In this document: piece by piece, positions 24,489 to 35,486 of the stretch
How positions within the stretch are numbered: position 1 is the first letter of the stretch
How the letters are laid out: each line of letters opens with the position of its first letter
DNA from: Helochares maculicollis
Taxonomy: Eukaryota > Arthropoda > Insecta > Coleoptera > Hydrophilidae
Assembly: GCA_033557835.1 (NCBI GenBank)
Contig: JAWQRO010000042.1
Span: forward strand, 1 to 64,000
Direction of reading: 5' to 3'
DNA length: 64,000 bases
Made by a program: the position numbers and the translations under genes
The notes under the pieces: generated by a model
What the model saw: only the letters and a program-made list of their open reading frames with translations
Databases searched by the model: none
What the model was told of the DNA's origin: nothing

Positions 24489-25598
24489 TCACCTATTCTT
24501 AATAATATAGTCCACTATACATTTTGTAATATCCGTTGTCGTATTATGCCCACCGATATCCGGTGTTCTTATTTTCTTCCTCAAAATCGTATCGTAAATT
24601 GCATCCGCCAAAAGCGACCCTTCTTTTTTGTATCCCAAAAAGTCGATCATTTTTAAGGAAGCATTCACCATCGGCAACGGATTGGCAATGTTCTTTCCTT
24701 TTAAGTCCGAAGCTACAGGATGAGCAGCAGCTTCAAAGATAACACACCTCTCACCAACATTTAGCCCACATGCCATTCCTGGACCCCCGGTTAAGCCCAT
24801 TAATATATTCCTTATGATACCTCCATATAAATTTGTAGTGACAATAACATCGAATTGGTGGGGATTTTTGATCAATTGCATGCAAGCGTTGTCGACAATC
24901 ATATCATTTAGCTCTATATCGAGGTATTTTTTTCCTACTTCTCTAGCGCAACTCAGAAACAACCCATCGGTCATTTTTATAATATTTGCCTTGTGCACTG
25001 CAGTAATTTTTTTCCTCTTTTTGAATCGAGCGTATTGAAATGCATAATGCATTACTTTTGTTGCCAATTCTTTGGTTATAACTTTTAGATAAGTCACTAC
25101 ACCCTTCACGGGAGAATGTTCCTGCATCGTAAATTCCCCAAGTGTATTCAATCTTACAACGATAACATCTAAATTTGAGTGCTTTGCTGGTATTCCAGGA
25201 ATAGATTTGATTTGGGTTATGTTTTGATCCAACTTCAGTAGGTTGTATAAATTGATATCAAAGTACAAATGAGTATGGGTCCCTATAGTACCAGACAAAG
25301 CTACAGAATTTCGTAGTACAGCATTTTTAATGAAATGCAACTCTTCCATCTCGTCATACTGTTTGTTTAGTGTAATTTCTTGGAAATCTATAGGCACCGG
25401 TAATTCTTTAAATACAGTTTTAACACTCGTCATCAACTCTGGACCAATTCCCATTCCAGGAAGCATAGTCACTACATGTCTTCCCCCGTACGTGGGAAGA
25501 GGTGGAGTAAATGTGGTGAAGACATATCGTACAAATATATTCTTACAGTCAATGTGCAAGATTTTTCGCAACATTCGTAGAGCTAAATATGACATCAC
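24489..25598 (-). CDS. IDH3-gamma-like subunit, copy 2 (NAD-isocitrate dehydrogenase family)
   Basis: An intact intronless frame of 369 codons, about two thirds identical by eye to copy 1 with no internal gap. It shows TYGGRHVVTMLPG (residues 36-48), HKANI with Lys203, DNACMQ with Asp236, NLYGG and TPDIGG. It shares the odd changes of copy 1: PGMGIGPE for PGDGIGPE, and R-L-N-T-L-G-E-F (149-156) for R-E-N-T-E-G-E-Y. IKSIPGIP again favours gamma-type ancestry. The N-terminus has ATG codons at residues 1, 2 and 9. From Met9 the leader MLRKILHIDCKNIFVRYVF is basic and hydrophobic with no acidic cluster, a plausible mitochondrial presequence. Met9 aligns with the only start of copy 1 and may be the real start. 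Drosophila is known to have testis-biased IDH3-like paralogs, so a germline role is possible but is inference here. Confidence 0.93.
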   Translation of the reverse strand: MMSYLALRMLRKILHIDCKNIFVRYVFTTFTPPLPTYGGRHVVTMLPGMGIGPELMTSVKTVFKELPVPIDFQEITLNKQYDEMEELHFIKNAVLRNSVALSGTIGTHTHLYFDINLYNLLKLDQNITQIKSIPGIPAKHSNLDVIVVRLNTLGEFTMQEHSPVKGVVTYLKVITKELATKVMHYAFQYARFKKRKKITAVHKANIIKMTDGLFLSCAREVGKKYLDIELNDMIVDNACMQLIKNPHQFDVIVTTNLYGGIIRNILMGLTGGPGMACGLNVGERCVIFEAAAHPVASDLKGKNIANPLPMVNASLKMIDFLGYKKEGSLLADAIYDTILRKKIRTPDIGGHNTTTDITKCIVDYIIKNR

Positions 25599-27060
25599 TT
25601 GTCAAATTGAATATACCATGCGATTTGCTTAACCTATTTCGTTCGAGACAAGAATCTTTGATTTAATTATGACTTTAGTAAGTCTTACATTTAATAGCGT
25701 TTTATAGGACTAGTCACCACAGAAACAAAACAAAATTTTCTCATTTTATCTCGACCTTTGTTACTTCCCCGAGCTGAAAACCAAAATATTAGAAATATAT
25801 AATCGAAATGGAAAAACCAAGCCATGCGTATCCAATTTGAAGAGTCTTTTTGTACAGCCAGCCGTTGGAAATTTCATTTCATTTAAATGCGATTCCTAAT
25901 TTACACAAACGTCATGTATATTAATGAACAAAGCATTAACGAAATCAAGTGAAAAAGGCAAATAATTGAAAACGCATCCATTTAACCAAACAGCTCTGAA
26001 TTGCGATTTACACACAATTTACATTTATAAACCGTCGTCGTCTTTTCAACTTATTCAAATTTAGTGAATTCGCAGCAGCACCAGCAACAATAAGTTCCCT
26101 CGATTTCATAACAAGAAGCTTCCAATAGAAGTGTTCTCCTTTTAGTTGAAACTTTTTGTAGAGAAGAGCCTAAAGTGGGTCACTCAGGAAGCTGTCACTT
26201 CGAAAGTGCCAAGAAACTTAAGAAATAAATGTTTGCCAGAATTATTTGAGTTTTTTACACCAGTAAATAAAGATCAAACAAAGGCAGATTCATCGATCGC
26301 GAGAAAATTTCCAATAGGTCCGAAAAAGGAAAATACGTTTTGGGAGGAGATTCGTCGGTGACAGTTCAAGCCCGCTATTGAGGCCGAAAGAATTTCCTCC
26401 GACCCCGTTTTCTTTTTTTATTGAACTCGAGTCGTAAAAATTTAAAATGCACATTTCTTGCCCTGCGACAAAATGGAATCTCTGTTTTTTTTCGTTATAT
26501 GTCTTCTCTTTTATTTTTCGCATAAAAATAAATGGGATTGATAAAAAAGGCGCTGCTGCTTTTGGCAAAAAAAACTGCTCTGGTCATGAAGCCGTTAGAG
26601 AAATGTGTTATATTACAATTTCGTCACCTTTTCACGTGTTTCCAGGGGTGGAATTGAGACCTCAACTTGAAAACTTTAGCTTGTAGACGATCAATTTTCA
26701 TTGCGGAATATCTTTCTGGAGATCTGCTTTTTTGTTGAATTTGCACCCGCAATTTTAGGGCGGAAGTCTAGAGTATGTATCAAATTCATTTGAGAGCGGC
26801 CGCAGATAGAAGCTGTAAAATGTTGTTTTTGTTATTTTGTAGACGAATTGGTAAAATTTTGTTTATTTCTATTTCTCTGTTTATTTTCAATAGCGATTTT
26901 TTAATGAAATTGGTAGCTGAAGGGAAAACTGGTTCACTAAAAATGAAAAATGCAATTGTAATTGACGTAACTGTGTAATTCATGTCACAGTAACTATATA
27001 TGAAAAACAGTAACAACTGTGTTTGGCATAGAAACTGTATTCCTGTTATTGTCATTTAAT
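25599..27060. other. Noncoding, higher-complexity segment upstream of IDH-like copy 2
   Basis: The first few hundred bases should hold the copy 2 promoter; no core motif stands out. At about 26040-26780 the composition is more balanced, with GCAGCAGCACCAGCAACAAT near 26070 and several overlapping short open frames on both strands (26146 plus, 26290 minus, 26447 plus). None has a credible start or family match. A regulatory island or untranslated exon is more likely than a protein gene. Confidence 0.4.
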
Positions 27061-27264
27061 TTAGCCACATTTAGCGGCGCCAACTTTCAATTGAATATCG
27101 AACATATCAACATTTGCAGGCCTGTCAATGTATACAGCAAAATCCCGTTTCGTGCCCAAGTATATTTCATAAATGTTTATCCCGTTATTAACTAGGAAAA
27201 ACGATGTAATAAATATAAGCGCACAAATCAAACGATTATATATTTCCATAATTTGCTTTTGCAT
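27061..27264 (-). CDS. Possible small protein with hydrophobic leader, 67 residues
   Basis: The minus-strand frame starts at an ATG and encodes a polar start (MQKQIMEIYNR), then a hydrophobic stretch (residues 12-25, LICALIFITSFFLV), then a polar tail (roughly 26-67) with two cysteines in all (residues 14 and 66), ending KVGAAKCG. It could be a small secreted or single-membrane-pass protein, or a first exon. The start context is weak (T at -3). No polyadenylation signal is obvious on the minus strand just downstream, and I recognise no family. Chance cannot be excluded at this length in AT-rich DNA. Confidence 0.25.
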   Translation of the reverse strand: MQKQIMEIYNRLICALIFITSFFLVNNGINIYEIYLGTKRDFAVYIDRPANVDMFDIQLKVGAAKCG

Positions 27265-27735
27265 TTAGGTTTTCATTTCAACTCTGAAATGTAGTGCGAC
27301 AAAGGATGATTGATGAGGGTGGCAAAAACATAAAGCTTTTGTTTGCGAAATCGAACTGAATTCGCCTCGAAGATTAATCAAGTTACGAAAGATCAATGTA
27401 TTTTTTAATCACTTTCATCGTAACCAGAACACACACATCAGCTGATTTATACAGCGCGAATAAATCACTAACTAATTAATAAAACTCAGAAAGGATCGGG
27501 ATGATTTAATGACGTTCCAATTAAATTTTTTTGCAAGGGGGGGTTTATTTATTAAATCAACCCCTCGGACATAATTGGGAAAAAACTCAGCCAAGCGCTG
27601 TATATAATTGCCTTTTGCAGTTGGAAATTGATGCAATCAATATAAGCACTAGATATTAAAAGGTAATTGTACGGAAATATCCATTAGATAAACTAAGCGC
27701 ATGGAAATAGTTCAGTGTTAATTTTTTGTTTGATT

Positions 27736-27770
<35 letters not shown>

Positions 27771-28260
27771 TAGGCTAGATTGCTTGTACAGTGATTTTTA
27801 GATTTGGGAATACTACTTCCGATTATCTTGTACACTAGACGAGCATAATTCTTTGAATTGAAAACATCGAAGTAATAAAGATTAACTAGATAACAAAACA
27901 ATACAAAAAGTGTAAACGTCAAGAATGGATATATAAACGTATTTATGGCGTTGTCTTTAGATTTTTGTTTTTTATCCAATTTATTCAGTTGATTATGACC
28001 ATTATATTTACTAATAGTTATTGATAAAATTAAATAGAGCTTTATAAATGTACGAGTTTCAAAATTAAGTTTATAACCAATGGCATAAATTCATATCTAA
28101 TTAAAAATTATGAAACGCTTAATTATGCGTGTATAAAATAACGATCTAGTTTTATATACAATTGCTTGATTTCTGTTTATTTCTGTTTTGTAATACAATT
28201 AAAATTAGAAAAACTTTTGTTTACTGTAGCTGTGCTTCAAGGTGTGCTTAACACGAGATG
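27265..28260. other. Noncoding with a GT microsatellite
   Basis: AT-rich sequence, including a G run near 27538-27543 and the GT repeat listed separately. The 107-codon minus frame across the repeat (27656-27979) is low-complexity and not credible. Confidence 0.5.
27740..27769. repeat. (TG)n microsatellite
   Basis: About 15 uninterrupted TG units. A typical dipteran dinucleotide repeat, likely polymorphic. Confidence 0.95.
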
Positions 28261-29440
28261 CCCAAAAGTTTCCTGAAAAGTTGTTTCTGCAGCGTGTACT
28301 TATTCTTTCAAACTCCTTCAATGTAGTCTTCTTTAGCAGCAATACACTTGTTAAATCAATTCAAAAAAATGTTAAACTCATCTGCAAGCGCTTTCGTCGT
28401 TTACTTCTTCATCTCCTCTACTTCAGCGAAACGCTTCCCCTGGAGGCTCCTTTTCATTCCTGGGAATTAAAACAGTCACTGGGATCTATATCGAGGAAAT
28501 AAGGTGGTTGGAGCAAAACAGCCATGCCTTTTCTTGCCATGAAAGCGCTCACTGACAAGGTGGTGTGGGCTGGGACATTGTCGTGGTGGAAAAACCAATC
28601 ACAAAAACTGCCACATTTCGAGTTTTTTCGCCGCACATTGTTGCGCAATCATTTCAGAACCCCAAGTAGAAAACCTGGTTAACGGTTTGACCTGTTGAAA
28701 TTTCGACAGCACAATTTTCGTTCACATTGGACTTCACTTAATGCGCCATTTTGGCGCGTGGCTAGGTTGGCGTCTATCTGTAGCTGGATTGTTGTTTGGT
28801 TCCCGGGTCGTAAGCATAACACCAAGGCTCATTTCCCATAATAATTTTAGAAAAAAGTTCGGGGTCGGTTTCTCCATGTTATTTCATACCACGGCATATT
28901 TCGATACAACCCTATTTCTGTTGATCAGTCAAGAGCCGCGGCACAAACTTTGCAGCGATCCGTGACATGCCCAAATCCTTCGATAATCGAGCTGAATCGA
29001 GCTCCAACCTACTCCAGACATTTCTTCGAGTTTTTTAATGGTTCGTTGGCCATGTTCACGCACGAGCTCGTTGATTTTTCGGACACTTTCGTTCGTTCGG
29101 AAAGTTAACGGGATGTACACAATGCGGTAGATCATCAATTGACATTTCGTCATTTTTAAATCGGGTGAACCGCAAATAAACTTGAGCTTGATACATAGCG
29201 TCATCCTTGTAAACGATCTTTATAATTTGAATGGTCTCCGATACTTTTTCCCGAACAGGAAGCAAAACTTTACAGCCGCGCGCTGCTCATAAAACATGTC
29301 CACGAAGGAAACGATGAAATCTTCTACATCAAGAGCCCCTCGCGACAATGACTGAGAAGGCGTAGTTAAACAAAACTAGCGGCAGAATCGCGTACTACCA
29401 AAACTTCGCGCAAGCAGCATCATTCTAGAAACTTTTGGGT
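28261..29440 (-). mobile_element. Mariner element with terminal inverted repeats, fifth lineage
   Basis: The left end CCCAAAAGTTTCCTGAA (28261) matches the reverse complement of the right end, CCCAAAAGTTTCTAGAA (ending 29439-29440). This gives terminal inverted repeats of about 17 nt with two mismatches and an element of about 1.18 kb. The minus-strand coding remnant begins with an N-terminal block (SETIQIIKIVYKDDAMYQAQ, about 29170-29240). ELVREHGQRTIKKL and GVGWSSIQ (about 28980-29070) and FVPRLLTDQQK (about 28920) follow. KIIMGNEPWCYAYDPGTKQQ holds the first catalytic site with Asp changed to Asn. CDWFFHHDNVPAHT keeps the second Asp, and DIDPSDC keeps the third. Several stops and frameshifts break it. 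It is the most complete mariner copy in the window but is shorter than the usual 1.3 kb and inactive. Confidence 0.93.
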
Positions 29441-32400
29441 CCCGGTTAATAATATATAGAAAAACTATCCAATTGAATAAGATCACATTAATTTAAATTA
29501 CAATTTCAATCCCTGCTGACTAATTAATGACAAATTAATAGTGGACAAAAGCATGCCTTAGAGTTAGGTTTCTTCCCTACATTTGGCCTCGTATTTAACA
29601 TTTATGCCAAATGTATAAATTCATACTTTAAACAAAAAAAGCAATAATTCAATGATTAATACACCTAATTATAGCATTTCAGGCAGCATTAAGAAGTATC
29701 TTCTTTAAGTTCTTCTGCTAAGCAGAGTATGTCTAAGTACTAATGTTTGTCTACATAATCTTGGCATTTACGTTCAATGTTTTGCAGTATTTTAAAAAGC
29801 TATGAGACAACGGTCACCTTGAATATTACTTTTGAAAGCTTGTTTCTACATTCTTGACATCGCAATTTTCTTTCAATAAAATTTATTTGCAACTAAGATC
29901 ATGGCATCATTCTGCAACTTAACGTATTTCGACTAATGTATCAAGAATTATACAATCAATCTTTTTAATCTTACTTTTGCAGTTCGTTGATATTCGACTG
30001 AAATAAGTCAAATGATTTCGATCAACATATGAAATAAAATATCAGTTCAATTGTTTACTATAATAATTATGGCCAACTAAAAATAGGTATTAATATTTTG
30101 ATTTTTTTCAGAAAGATATCTTCAGTACCGATCGAATTCCCGCTTACATATAAAATTATTTCATTCAAACTAAGCGATAGAGGAAATATTTTGTTAAAAA
30201 ATCATTCCATAGTTATATATGCTTTCACATAATATTTCTGTGTGCACTTGTGTCGTAACATTCAATATTTTCTACTTAAGCCAAATGCGTTCCCAGAATT
30301 TATATGTGTAATTAAAACCATTTGTAATATACTTTCAGCTTTCAGTTCTGGAAACTATGGTGCATGTAGCTCTTTATTTATGCCTCTCACTGTAGAATAT
30401 GGAATTTCACTTCCTAAACTTATTAACAATTTTGTAGGGCTTCTGCCTACTATTGGCTATATTTGGAAACATTTTCGAGAGAAATCTGCTTCTTGAAGTT
30501 CTTCTCTGAATTATAATGGAATAAATTGTAGTAAAACTTTAACCACGTTTAGTTTTTATAACTCATTTATACTCACCAGTACAATACTTACTTTAGAAAT
30601 TGAAATAATTTCTTTGTATTATTTCAGTTGATTATAAACGTTTGGAAAACAGCATAGGTATGACAGCATGAATATTTACTTATTACAATAAATATGGCAA
30701 GCATACCGTAGCAAATTTACGCTTCTACATAGAAACTCCTCTATCAAATTTAAGTAAACCTCATCATTTTCAACGAAATGCCTAAAGTTTCCCAACCATA
30801 AAGTAAAGCTTAGCTAGAAATCTTATGGTTCCACCTAAAAACTATTCCATCAGGCTTAATTATTATCCAGAGGCGCCACATCTCACGCCGGAAGCAAATG
30901 TATGTCCACACTTAAATAATATAATAAAAGTTCCAAAAGATCGTAAAATTTTAGAACGAGTCCCCAACTCCAAATTGTTACCACCACAAATGTAAACACG
31001 AGGGGATAAACCCATCGCGTATATATAATTCACGTGAAAGTTTTACAACTGTTACATTGCCCACATTCTGGCACTGGCGATGGCGCAGACAGGAAGCAGG
31101 CAGAATGCGGAAAAGAAATAAATTAAATTTTCAAATCTCGTTACCTTACCACTGCTGGCTGCTTTATTAAAAAAGGTACGATTTCGCTTATAAATTTCAG
31201 TTTTTAACAAGCCCATGAAATGACAAAACTCTAATATATTGCTACATTTAGATACAATTTGAACTTTTCAATGCAGAACTCGTTTCTGTTCTACTGCTCT
31301 TGCCCCAGGAAAAACGGAAACTAAATTAATGTTACGGGGCTCACTCCTTATTCTAGTTTAAGTCCCAATTCCAGCGGTAGTTCCAATTCCTGCTTCAATT
31401 TCACTTGACCTTCATTTCATCAAAAGCCTTTGAGCAATTAGAGGATATGAAGGTGTATATCCAATTTGAATATCCTAGAGAGTATCAAATTATTCCACCT
31501 CAATCTATCTATTATCATCAGCCATAGTTTCATTTGTATACTGTTAATTCGAATTGCAATTCTATTATCAAAGTATATATAACCAACGTTTTCCTATTGA
31601 CAACAAGGTTAGAATGCTGGTTCCTATGCCTTCGCTAGTTACTGATTTCTGCAGGGTTGTTTAGGCGCAGAACTTACTACAATTTCATTTATTTAGATAA
31701 TGCGCGGAAGGTTTAATGATATTATAATGGTGTTAGTGATTAGAACGACTTGCATCGTACTCTACCAAAATAAATAGGTTCAATGATTTTCTGAATATTT
31801 GGATTTTTGGATTACTTACAGTTCTTTTAAATAAATTAAGCTTTGCAATTAATATTAGGCAAATTCTCCGAAAAATGAAGCTAATGAGAGCGCAAGGTTG
31901 CATATTCACCAAACACCGAAAAAAGTTTTGTTTTATTCTGAAAATTATATACAATAAAAATTATAATTCATGCCATCAACCATATTGTCCAATATTTAAA
32001 GAATTTAAAGGAACAAATATATGGTATGCCTTTGGAAGATTAATTTCAAACAGCTTTTCATTATGTGAATTTATCAAATATTTAACTAGAAGAACTATGT
32101 GAACAAAGTACAGCGAAGTACACAATATCTGTTTACTAAAGATGTGGAAAAGTTTATTGCCCCTTCCTTTGAAAACTGTATTGAAGAGAGCACTATAAAA
32201 ATGCAAGATTGGAATTCAAAGCAATCTCGTATAAAATAGATCCATGGAAAAATTCGATGTCCAGATTTTCCACGGAACTTTTGAAGACCCTTGATTAACT
32301 ATTCTGTTGCACCACATGCTTATATGTAAACACGATAGCTCTCAGACTGTTTAAGAGAGTGCAAAAACTTAAGATAGGACAATTATACCAAAGTGAAACT

Positions 32401-32649
32401 ATTTGTTAAATTGAGTTGTAAGTTTAGGTACATCCTAAAACCAATTTAGCATTTCTAGACATACTATTTCGACTTGATCCAAATATCTCATTTTTTCTCA
32501 GTTTCGACAGCTTAATATTCAGACAAATATTCTACATAACGCTAAACCTGATAAAGTAAATAAAGTAAACGAGAGCATTACAATTTTAAGATGCAATTCA
32601 GTGTAATCTATGAAGAAATCTCAATAACGTCTTTAGAGATAATTGTCAC
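29441..32649. other. Noncoding stretch with one possible coding-derived fragment
   Basis: AT-rich with no intact gene. The fragment near 30335-30496 is listed separately. Around 31000-31150 composition is more balanced (a TTCACGTGAA box near 31030 and GGCACTGGCGATGGCGCAGA near 31070), possibly regulatory. Short open frames near 31733-32206 on both strands are mutual shadows with no resemblance. Confidence 0.4.
30335..30496 (+). pseudogene. Possible transporter-derived fragment (monocarboxylate-transporter-like)
   Basis: A plus-strand open piece reads SSGNYGACSSLFMPLTVEYG, then LPKLINNF and GLLPTIGYIW, before ending in a stop at 30494-30496. The spacing of G-A-C-S-L, V-E, K-L-N-N-F and G-L-L recalls the conserved part of major-facilitator monocarboxylate transporters (SLC16), where a helix ends in a VELLGL-KLTNAFGLL-like motif. 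A TTTCAG sits just before it at about 30333-30338, so it might once have been an exon. No other transporter segment is found nearby. The resemblance is short and could be chance. Confidence 0.2.
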
Positions 32650-34480
32650 AAAGTATAAAGCTCGTGTACCTCCTGATAAAGTATTGTACCTCCAGAAACT
32701 TTATTTATAGCGATGCGTCAATATAATATTTATAAATCACTTGTTTTGTTTTATTCCGCATTTTTGACAATATTGGTCAAAACAGGTGCAATTTTGATAA
32801 ACCCAGCCACAGCAAGTAACTCACTGAATCCAATTCTTTAGATTTGAAGTTTGATAATAATCCTCACCATAATCTAGACAAATGTTTTTATTTTGATCAA
32901 CACCTTCATCACACTGAAAACCGTATCAGTTTCATCGTCAATGCTGCTGACATTTACTTTCTTCTGAACTCTTTTATAATTTTTACTTTTTTATTCCTGT
33001 TTGATTAACTGCTCCAATTTCAACTTTTCAAAGAAATCGGTCAGGACCCTCGTCTTCTGTTTCCTGTTATTGGTCCTTTTCTTTTTCCGGGATGGTGCAT
33101 TTAGGAACATGAAATCACTTCAGGTGTCTCCAGTAATGTCATTTTATTAAATCGCATGTTATTATTAGCAGAATATGTTGCTACTTGTGAGACAGTTGGT
33201 CTATCAGATGATGGTGCTTGCAAAAAACTATTTGTTTATGTATCGTCTTGATTCAAAAAGGTTTTTGACGTTTTAGCAAAATATGGGGAGAAATTTTGCG
33301 CAACATATAGTTGATCTATCATAAAAGAGCTAAGAACTTCGTACTCTTCAAAAATATTACCATTGCCGAGATTTTAAATCCACTTTAAATGTTGGACAAA
33401 GTAAAGACAAGTGGATATGCATTATCAAAACATCCGACGAATATATGTAATATATACATATAGTTATTCCATTTCCAGGATGTAGCAAAAACCAATAATT
33501 GCACGCTTTACTATAATATTTTTTGAGGAGACAAAAACTATTCTAAGGCTGGTTTACGACATGTTTTAAGCAGAAATGTGAACAAAGTTCTTCTTAGCCA
33601 AATAAATAATTTTAATTAAGAAGTGACTCCCATTGTTGCCCTAAAGAAGAAAAACTTTGTTATCGTTGCTGGTTTTTACACATTTAAAAGAAAATGGTTT
33701 CAGATATTATTAAATTTATCACTATTAAACCCATTTTAATTAGTAAGCCTCAATGTTTCTGGAGGGGCTTTAGTGATCATGTGGTTCTTGAAGCGGACTC
33801 TTGGTTAGATCCTGCAAGGTAGAACAGTATTGCCAAGTGCATTAATGCAGACGATGACAACAACATTATTATCTCTCTCCGGGGAGGATATATTGCTCAT
33901 GTGCTTTGTTCCTTTAACAACTAAAATTGGAATACAGATCGTGTTCCGACCACTTTCATCGAGGGTATAAATTCTTCCGCTAGTAAAATTGTAATTTGAT
34001 AACCTTTGAATTTGGTAAAAAAATTAAAATGTATTAAATGCCGTTACATATGCCAAACTGGTTGCTTCCGGCTTGCGCAAACTGAGAATTGGATGTCGCT
34101 TTATCGAATACTATGTTTTACCAGCTACTTTATTTCTATGCTATGCATTTTTTTCCGAAATATAACTGCATACTTATATGAGAATTTTACAAATTCTTTT
34201 TTACGTACTCCATAGTTAAATCTAGCAGCTTTTAAGCATATACCAACTGCTCTTCTTCTCAGTAAAAATCAGGGTAAAATTGACGTAGGATTGATAAATG
34301 TTCTTCTTTTTTTGATTCTTTGTGCATCTTTACATAGCAGCTGATTAAAAAGTTTGATAAATTGAAGACTTTCTGTACTTTCTGAATCGTCATACGTTTT
34401 TCAGTAACTGGTTACCCGCCAATATTAACTTTTTTCTAGTATTAACGTGGTAATTTTATTTTTGCTTTGCTGCGACTAAA
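32650..34480 (-). mobile_element. Pogo/Tigger-type transposase relic with C-terminal zinc-finger-like tail
   Basis: In shifting minus-strand frames the order is as follows. LPRKY-like start (about 34470) and EEQLVYALKAARFNYG (about 34240) come first. Next is KRHPILSLRKPEATSLA with AFN (about 34040-34110), the CENP-B/pogo DNA-binding to catalytic junction. IYTLDESGRNT (about 33950-33980) keeps the first catalytic Asp of the DDE domain. NALGNTVLP, then RVRFKNHMI with KAPPETLRL (about 33730-33820), follow. NGFNSDKFNN comes next, then a decayed middle. The tail has YFAKTSKTF, SSDRPTVSQ and PGKRKGP (about 33080-33290). It ends in a cysteine-rich piece (C-x-D-Y, W-I-Q, C-C-G-W-V, C-x3-C, about 32750-32890), like the CxxC tails of insect pogo/jerky-type transposases. 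Many stops and frameshifts show an old dead copy. Confidence 0.85.
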
Positions 34481-34490
34481 ATGAAAAAGA

Positions 34491-34610
34491 TACTTGTAAA
34501 TCAAATAAGTAAAGATGAAACAAGTAGAAACATATTTCTGTTGTACCTTGTACTTGTAAACCAAATTAGTAGAGTTGAAAGAAGTAGAAATATATTTCTG
34601 TTGTTCCTTG
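34491..34610. repeat. Two tandem 60-bp repeat units
   Basis: The unit at 34491-34550 (TACTTGTAAATCAAATAAGT...) is repeated at 34551-34610 (TACTTGTAAACCAAATTAGT...) with about eight to ten differences in 60 bases. It sits directly beyond the 5' end of the pogo-type relic. Just after it, CCCAATGTACAAA and CCCAAAGTACAAA occur about 20 nt apart. This may be the subterminal repeat region of that element. Confidence 0.85.
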
Positions 34611-35455
34611 GGTCAGTCCCAATGTACAAAAATTTAATTGTCCCAAAGTACAAATGTTAGCAAAATGTAATAAAATAAACTTAACAGTTACAGATATTTA
34701 ATGCCAATTTGCTCGCTCATCCCTCGCGAAGAAAGAAAACTTTTAAGAAAATTCTAATGACACTAAGGCACGACATGAAATTTGTTTTTAAAACGATTCA
34801 TTCTTGATGAAGCTCGGTTAATTGGGCTTACGATTGTATTTATGTTGCTATCGAAATACTAAAGCAGCTACGAAACAAAGATGTTTTTGTTTAGCATACT
34901 CAAGAAGAACTCGTTCCACTCGCTTATTCTATGGAAAATAGGATTCCATTAAGCTATAAATGCGCTTAAAATCTAAAAAATTTTATCTACCCAGATTTCA
35001 CAATTTATTCTTGTTTTGAAATTAAATTTTAAAAACTATTTAATCCTTAATATATTCTTCCCATTCTCGAGGGATAAGTAAATTTCGAGGCAGAAAAACT
35101 CGTTTGTTCCTTAATGTATTTTCATTTTTCTACTTTATGTAGATTTAGCCTAAACGACGTCCAAAATCTGTGTTGCTCTTTGCACGGCGTTTAAAATATT
35201 TAAAAGGCAACTTTAAGCATCCATAAACTTTTTGCAGTACACTTTGCTCGTTGTTTGTGCAAAAAAATCACATCCAAATATGTATAAAAAGCATTAAAAC
35301 TGGCATTATATTGAAAATATGATTGACACAAATACAAAATATTAATGCTAAAGAGTCAAGTTGATAAAGGTGCTTTTTCACTGGAAGGATCGTTATATGA
35401 TCTTGTGAAGTTTGATAGGTTTATTTCTTAAACCTTATGCATATGTCAAAAACTT

Positions 35456-35486
<31 letters not shown>

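Noticed and set aside
24536..25632. Several plus-strand open frames inside IDH-like copy 2 (and likewise inside copy 1)
   Set aside because: They are antisense shadows of a well-conserved minus-strand gene.
26146..26686. Overlapping short frames on both strands in the 26 kb island
   Set aside because: TTG or internal starts, mutual overlap and no recognisable domain. The balanced composition explains the lack of stops.
27656..27979. 107-codon minus-strand open frame
   Set aside because: It runs across the TG microsatellite, giving a His-Thr repeat. Composition is low-complexity and there is no family match.
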